From: Micromussa lordhowensis
Taxonomy: Eukaryota; Cnidaria; Anthozoa; Scleractinia; Lobophylliidae
Assembly (NCBI GenBank): GCA_964020085.1
Contig: OZ026597.1
Location: forward strand, 15,382,915 to 15,446,914
DNA: 64,000 nt
Direction: 5' to 3'
The notes under the pieces were generated by a model. The model was given only the letters and a program-made list of their open reading frames with translations, did no database searches and had not been told where the DNA came from. The number at the start of each line of letters is the position of its first letter. Within the stretch, counting starts at the first letter, position 1. This document shows positions 58,401 to 64,000 of the stretch, one piece after another. The position numbers and the translations under genes are program-made.

Positions 58401-61400
58401 ACCTATATTGATGTTTCACGTAGTTAGCTATTAAATTTTCTTATATCGTCGTGGAGTCCCCCGTAGCTCAATCGGTTACGCATCTGACCTGCTGTGCGCA
58501 GCGGTCGGAAGGGCATATATACGCTCGACGCCAGTCGGGGGACTCCCACTTTTATTTTTTTCTTTCTAGTGTAAACCTGAATAGATATATGTTTTGTGCA
58601 ATCTTCTTTTTTTCTCTTTCATGGAGGTTTGATGTGAAAATGCTTTTTAATAAAGGGCATCAAACCTGGCTACGTTACGGTAAACTTCCAATCTACCCAT
58701 GCATTGACTGTTTTTAAGCCCTCTTTATTAGGACGAAACCAGTATACACAGTGTTTACGAAGGATGGAGATACCAGAGCAAATGAAACAACAAGAGTTGT
58801 AAACATATGATTTAACAACCAAGTTAAAAAAAATGCTTTCTAACGATGCAAAGCTATTTCAAATTCTACCTAATGGTTTTGTTGGAATTTTACGGGAGTT
58901 AATTTGGCACAGAGCTAAACTTTGGCCCTACTTTTCGCAGCTATAATAGGTTTCCTAGGGCTCTGAGTTACTTTTGTTAGAAGAATGAAAGCCCTTGGAG
59001 TGGCCATAAGTTATTGAGAGGCCAATCTCTTTCAGGTCTGAATTTTTTCTAACAGCAGATTTGTAAAAGCAAAATCAGTTCGTCTGTAAAACCTATATTG
59101 ATGTTTCACGTAGTTAGCTATTAAATTTTCTTATATCGTCGTGGAGTCCCCCGTAGCTCAATCGGTTACGCATCTGACCTGCTGTGCGCAGCGGTCGGAA
59201 GGGCATATATACGCTCGACGCCAGTCGGGGGACTCCCACTTTTATTTTTTTCTTTCTAGTGTAAACCTGAATATATCTATGTTTTGTGCAATCTTCTTTT
59301 TTTCTCTTTCATGGAGGTTTGATGTGAAAATGCTTTTTAATAAAGGGCATCAAACCTGGCTGCGTTACGGTAAACTTCCAATCTACCCATGCATTGACTG
59401 TTTTTAAGCCCTCTTTATTAGCACGAAACCAGTATACACAGTGTTTACGAAAGATGGAGATACCAGAGCAAATGAAACAACAAGAGTTGTAAACATATGA
59501 TTTAACAACCAAGTTAAAAAAATGCTTTCTAACGATGCAAAGCTATTTCAAATTCTACCTAATGGTTTTGTTGGAATTTTACGGGAGTTAATTTGGCACA
59601 GAGCTAAACTTTGGCCCTACTTTTCGCAGCTATAATAGGTTTCCTAGGGCTCTGAGTTACTTTTGTTAGAAGAATGAAAGCCCTTGGAGTGGCCATAAGT
59701 TATTGAGAGGCCAATCTCTTTCAGGTCTGAATTTTTTCTAACAGCAGATTTGTAAAAGCAAAATCAGTTCGTCTGTAAAACCTATATTGATGTTTCACGT
59801 AGTTAGCTATTAAATTTTCTTATATCGTCGTGGAGTCCCCCGTAGCTCAATCGGTTACGCATCTGACCTGCTGTGCGCAGCGGTCGGAAGGGCATATATA
59901 CGCTCGACGCCAGTCGGGGGACTCCCACTTTTATTTTTTTCTTTCTAGTGTAAACCAGAATAGATATATGTTTTGTGCAATCTTCTTTTTTTCTCTTTCA
60001 TGGAGGTTTGATGTGAAAATGCTTTTTAATAAAGGGCATCAAACCTGGCTACGTTACGGTAAACTTCCAATCTACCCATGCATTGACTGTTTTTAAGCCC
60101 TCTTTATTAGCACGAAACCAGTATACACAGTGTTTACGAAAGATGGAGATACCAGAGCAAATGAAACAACAAGAGTTGTAAACATATGATTTAACAACCA
60201 AGTTAAAAAAATGCTTTCTAACGATGCAAAGCTATTTCAAATTCTACCTAATGGTTTTGTTGGAATTTTACGGGAGTTAATTTGGCACAGAGCTAAACTT
60301 TGGCCCTACTTTTCGCAGCTATAATAGGTTTCCTAGGGCTCTGAGTTACTTTTGTTAGAAGAATGAAAGCCCTTGGAGTGGCCATAAGTTATTGAGAGGC
60401 CAATCTCTTTCAGGTCTGAATTTTTTCTAACAGCAGATTTGTAAAAGCAAAATCAGTTCGTATGTAAAACCTATATTGATGTTTCACGTAGTTAGCTATT
60501 AAATTTTCTTATAACGTCGTGGAGTCCCCCGTAGCTCAATCGGTTACGCATCTGACCTGCTGTGCGTAGCGGTCGGAAGGGCATATATACGCTCGACGCC
60601 AGTCGGGGGACTCCCACTTTTATTTTTTTCTTTCTAGTGTAAACCAGAATAGATATATGTTTTGTGCAATCTTCTTTTTTTCTCTTTCATGGAGGTTTGA
60701 TGTGAAAATGCTTTTTAATAAAGGGCATCAAACCTGGCTACGTTACGGTAAACTTCCAATCTACCCATGCCTTGACTGTTTTTAAGCCCTCTTTATTAGC
60801 ACGAAACCAGTATACACAGTGTTTACGAAAGATGGAGATACCAGAGCAAATGAAACAACAAGAGTTGTAAACATATGATTTAACAACCAAGTTAAAAAAA
60901 TGCTTTCTAACGATGCAAAGCTATTTCAAATTCTACCTAATGGTTTTGTTGGAATTTTACGGGAGTTAATTTGGCACAGAGCTAAACTTTGGCCCTACTT
61001 TTCGCAGCTATAATAGGTTTCCTAGGGCTCTGAGTTACTTTTGTTAGAAGAATGAAAGCCCTTGGAGTGGCCATAAGTTATTGAGAGGCCAATCTCTTTC
61101 AGGTCTGAATTTTTTCTAACAGCAGATTTGTAAAAGCAAAATCAGTTCGTCTGTAAAACCTATATTGATGTTTCACGTAGTTAGCTATTAAATTTTCTTA
61201 TATCGTCGTGGAGTCCCCCGTAGCTCAATCGGTTACGCATCTGACCTGCTGTGCGCAGCGGTCGGAAGGGCATATATACGCTCGACGCCAGTCGGGGGAC
61301 TCCCACTTTTATTTTTTTCTTTCTAGTGTAAACCAGAATAGATATATGTTTTGTGCAATCTTCTTTTTTTCTCTTTCATGGAGGTTTGATGTGAAAATGC

Positions 61401-62582
61401 TTTTTAATAAAGGGCATCAAACCTGGCTACGTTACGGTAAACTTCCAATCTACCCATGCCTTGACTGTTTTTAAGCCCTCTTTATTAGCACGAAACCAGT
61501 ATACACAGTGTTTACGAAGAATGGAGATACCAGAGCAAATGAAACAACAAGAGTTGTAAACATATGATTTAACAACCAAGTTAAAAAAAATGCTTTCTAA
61601 CGATGCAAAGCTATTTCAAATTCTACCTAATGGTTTTGTTGGAATTTTACGGGAGTTAATTTGGCACAGAGCTAAACTTTGGCCCTACTTTTCGCAGCTA
61701 TAATAGGTTTCCTAGGGCTCTGAGTTACTTTTGTTAGAAGAATGAAAGCCCTTGGAGTGGCCATAAGTTATTGAGAGGCCAATCTCTTTCAGGTCTGAAT
61801 TTTTTCTAACAGCAGATTTGTAAAAGCAAAATCAGTTCGTCTGTAAAACCTATATTGATGTTTCACGTAGTTAGCTATTAAATTTTCTTATATCGTCGTG
61901 GAGTCCCCCGTAGCTCAATCGGTTACGCATCTGACCTGCCGTGCGCAGCGGTCGGAAGGGCATATATACGCTCGACGCCAGTCGGGGGACTCCCACTTTT
62001 ATTTTTTTCTTTCTAGTGTAAACCAGAATAGATATATGTTTTGTGCAATCTTCTTTTTTTCTCTTTCATGGAGGTTTGATGTGAAAATGCTTTTTAATAA
62101 AGGGCATCAAACCTGGCTACGTTACGGTAAACTTCCAATCTACCCATGCCTTGACTGTTTTTAAGCCCTCTTTATTAGCACGAAACCAGTATACACAGTG
62201 TTTACGAAAGATGGAGATACCAGAGCAAATGAAACAACAAGAGTTGTAAACATATGATTTAACAACCAAGTTAAAAAAATGCTTTCTAACGATGCAAAGC
62301 TATTTCAAATTCTACCTAATGGTTTTGTTGGAATTTTACGGGAGTTAATTTGGCACAGAGCTAAACTTTGGCCCTACTTTTCGCAGCTATAATAGGTTTC
62401 CTAGGGCTCTGAGTTACTTTTGTTAGAAGAATGAAAGCCCTTGGAGTGGCCATAAGTTATTGAGAGGCCAATCTCTTTCAGGTCTGAATTTTTTCTAACA
62501 GCAGATTTGTAAAAGCAAAATCAGTTCGTCTGTAAAACCTTGATGTTTCACGTAGTTAGCTATTAAATTTTCTTATATCGTC

Positions 62583-62660
62583 GTGGAGTCCCCCGTAGCT
62601 CAATCGGTTACGCATCTGACCTGCTGTGCGCAGCGGTCGGAAGGGCATATAGGGTTAGGG
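62583..62660 (+). repeat. Truncated last monomer and telomere-like junction
   Basis: The final tRNA-like module stops after GGAAGGGCATAT at 62650 and continues as AGGGTTAGGG (62651-62660), almost two TTAGGG telomere units, before a different repeat starts. The preceding monomer also lost ATAT from CCTATATTGATG. Confidence 0.85.
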
Positions 62661-62756
62661 TGTGTTGATAGTGCTGCGCGGCACAACATTCATATGTACC
62701 CTTACTTTCTCTTCGCCGTGACTTACCATCCAAATCGTCCCCGACTTTCTCTGTCC

Positions 62757-62829
62757 GACCTCGTAGCTCAGTCGGCAGAGCAACGGTAGATCTAATCCGG
62801 AGGTCGTGGGTTCGATTCCCACCGAGGTC
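62757..62829 (+). ncRNA. tRNA-like segment 1 (SINE head or tRNA pseudogene)
   Basis: A perfect 7-bp acceptor stem (GACCTCG/CGAGGTC), a D stem (GCTC/GAGC), a perfect T arm (GTGGG-TTCGATT-CCCAC), A box TAGCTCAGTCGG (62764-62775) and exact B box GGTTCGATTCC (62809-62819). The anticodon arm (ACGGTAGATCTAATCCGG) is one base too long and pairs only at CGG/CCG, so no reliable anticodon. T7 follows at 62835-62841. I recall very similar heads in coral SINEs. Confidence 0.7.
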
Positions 62830-63053
62830 AAAAGTTTTTTTCTTTGCCTCGTGTGGTTCCCTGATTCCCTTTACTGGGGCTAACGCCCAGTGGGTTATTC
62901 ATGGGTTTAATCAGCACTTCAATTTACACTTCAGAGTTAATTCTCTGTTCTACCATTTGTGTTGATAGTGCTACGCGGCACAACATTCATATGTACCCTT
63001 ACTTTCTCTTCGCCGTGACTTACCATCCAAATCGTCCCCGACTTTCTCTGTCC

Positions 63054-63126
63054 GACCTCGTAGCTCAGTCGGCAGAGCAACGGTAGATCTAATCCGGAGG
63101 TCGTGGGTTCGATTCCCACCGAGGTC
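63054..63126 (+). ncRNA. tRNA-like segment 2
   Basis: Identical to the segment at 62757-62829, exactly 297 bp downstream, followed by its own T6 run. Same defect in the anticodon arm. Confidence 0.7.
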
Positions 63127-63255
63127 AAAATATTTTTTCTTTGCCTCGTGTGGTTCCCTGATTCCCTTTACTGGGGCTAACGCCCAGTGGGTTATTCATG
63201 GGTTTAATCAGCACTTCAATTTACACTTCAGAGTTAATTCTCTGTTCTACCATTT

Positions 63256-64000
63256 ATGAATATTTTGGGTTGAGGATGTTTTTCATGATCCCTTGTAACA
63301 TATTGTGGCCTATTTTGTACAATTAGTGTCCAATTTGGTTGTTTGGATTTGGAGTTACAGGGCTAGTAATACCTCAGTTTAAGTAGTTTTTTATTGGTTA
63401 GAGTGATTGTGTGTAATAGTTGGCCGTGAACTTTGAGTCTTTTGTCTTCTTTTGTTCTTTATCAACTACTGCAGAGTGAATAGTGTTTGTTTTTCTATGG
63501 GCATAGAAGAAATTGTCATCCATCATGAATAATAAAAATATTTTTATTTGTAAAGAATCAATAGTTTGTTAAATTTCAAATTACCTTTTGTGAATCATTT
63601 CATGTTGTAAAAAATAATTTACAACTGTAACAGGAACTTAACATGAAAGTTGAGAAATCAAAATACATGTATGTAATTTATCAATTAATATACTAAAATG
63701 TGACAAATCAAGAAATAATTATATGTTGCTAAGAAAGTATCCTTTTGTAAATTTCACTTGATTAATGATTAATGATTGATTAATTGCAAATGGTACACCA
63801 TCTATCTTCTTATAAAAAATTGACAACTGTAACTTGAACATGAAAGATAAACCACTTGACGAATTAAGCGAAAGATTAGTAATCAAAGTGAATAACTCAT
63901 CACTTTCACTAATGCACTACCAATTAGCAAACAGTTGTTACTAAGAAAGTATCCTTTTCATATGTTAATGTTACATTGTTTATAAATAGTAAATGTTCTG
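63256..64000. other. AT-rich flank with weak ~205-bp direct duplication
   Basis: ACAACTGTAAC ... AACATGAAAG occurs at 63621 and 63823; AAGAAAGTATCCTTTT at 63731 and 63943. Spacing 202-212 bp, so the same order is repeated twice with divergence. No coding or RNA feature seen. Confidence 0.55.

Larger units (their letters stand above)
30847..62650 (+). repeat. Giant tandem satellite array, 690-bp monomer, 46 full copies plus a truncated 47th
   Basis: Monomers start (GTGGAG/GTAGAG) at 30847, 31537, 32227, 32918, 33607, 34297, 34990, 35680, 36370, 37060, 37750, 38440, 39133, 39823, 40514, 41204, 41894, 42587, 43278, 43968, 44658, 45348, 46038, 46727, 47417, 48107, 48796, 49486, 50176, 50866, 51556, 52245, 52935, 53625, 54315, 55005, 55694, 56383, 57073, 57762, 58451, 59141, 59830, 60519, 61208, 61898 and 62583 (truncated at 62650). 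Length is 689-693 bp, varying mainly by an A-run (6-9 A) and a 3-bp insertion (AAACGGCTTT). Copies differ at a handful of sites; the first two full monomers are identical over 690 bp. Each contains one tRNA-like module, then a T-rich block, an AT-rich body and CTTATATCGTC just before the next module. No protein-coding potential. Confidence 0.97.
62662..63255 (+). repeat. Tandem pair of 297-bp units with tRNA-like heads (SINE-like)
   Basis: Unit 1 (62662-62958) and unit 2 (62959-63255) are nearly identical (differences such as CTGCGCGG/CTACGCGG and AGTTTTT/TATTTTT). Each runs GTGTTGATAGTGCT ... tRNA-like segment ... T-run ... GGGGCTAACGCCCAGTGGG ... TCTGTTCTACCATTT. Confidence 0.9.

Noticed and set aside
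30847..62164. Some forty repeated 88-codon frames (and a few of 119) in the array
   Set aside because: They begin at GTG, not ATG, run through the tRNA-like module and T-rich block, and simply recur because the DNA repeats. Monomers with GTAGAG lose the start without consequence.
30847..62650. CRISPR array or rDNA array
   Set aside because: The whole 690-bp unit is repeated without unique spacers, and nothing resembles rRNA.
62937..63128. Minus-strand frame with SVGIEPTTSGLDLPLLCR
   Set aside because: The antisense of a tRNA-like SINE head; such peptides recur as artefacts in cnidarian gene sets.
1..64000. Bacterial operon, phage or defence system
   Set aside because: No dense gene order or ribosome-binding sites; splice sites, SINEs and satellite DNA show a eukaryotic nuclear genome.

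Overview
The window looks like nuclear DNA of a cnidarian, most likely a stony coral. The evidence is an AT-rich background, very frequent ACATGTA/TACATGTA words, spliced exon-like open frames, many fold-back (MITE-like) elements, a Penelope-like retroelement remnant whose residues I recognise from cnidarian genomes, and tRNA-headed SINEs of cnidarian type. There is no bacterial-style gene organisation. Organism and family names are recalled, not searched.

Positions 1-21.6 kb hold a probable plus-strand, intron-rich gene of unknown function. Exon 1 (66-205), exon 2 (2914-2971) and exon 3 (4603-4729) have recognisable splice sites and compatible phases (2/2, 0/0, 1). Further exon candidates lie at 5464, 8444, 13370, 13847 and 15495. 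A good last exon at 21398-21568 ends in TAA overlapping an AATAAA signal. Whether all belong to one transcript cannot be settled without RNA. Between them lie a Penelope-like remnant (about 1.7-2.7 kb), CTGA/CAGA microsatellites (3.2-4.2 kb), a degenerate ~140-bp tandem repeat (11.9-12.75 kb) and many inverted-repeat elements.

Positions 17.4-30.3 kb are a mobile-element graveyard. They hold a TA-flanked element with an 18-bp terminal repeat and other MITEs nested inside it (19.3-20.7 kb), a TTAA-flanked piggyBac-like MITE (22.3-23.15 kb) inserted beside a putative splice acceptor, acidic exon-like frames (23.1-25.7 kb), a small minus-strand ORF whose 5' part is duplicated, a 31-bp minisatellite with palindromic core, a perfect 36-bp-arm hairpin, and a SINE with a conserved central domain.

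Positions 30.34-62.65 kb are one very large homogeneous tandem array: 46 full monomers of 689-693 bp plus a diverged partial monomer at the left and a truncated one at the right. Each monomer carries a ~98-nt tRNA-like module (A box, near-consensus B box, closing stem and a downstream T-run), so each unit could be a small RNA polymerase III transcription unit. Mosaic higher-order periods of 2, 3, 6 and 10 monomers show ongoing local amplification. The array ends inside a tRNA-like module, next to a short telomere-like AGGGTTAGGG and a tandem pair of 297-bp units with a different tRNA-like head. The last 0.7 kb is AT-rich with a weak ~205-bp duplication. The many 88-codon frames across the array start at GTG and are by-products of the repeat, not genes.
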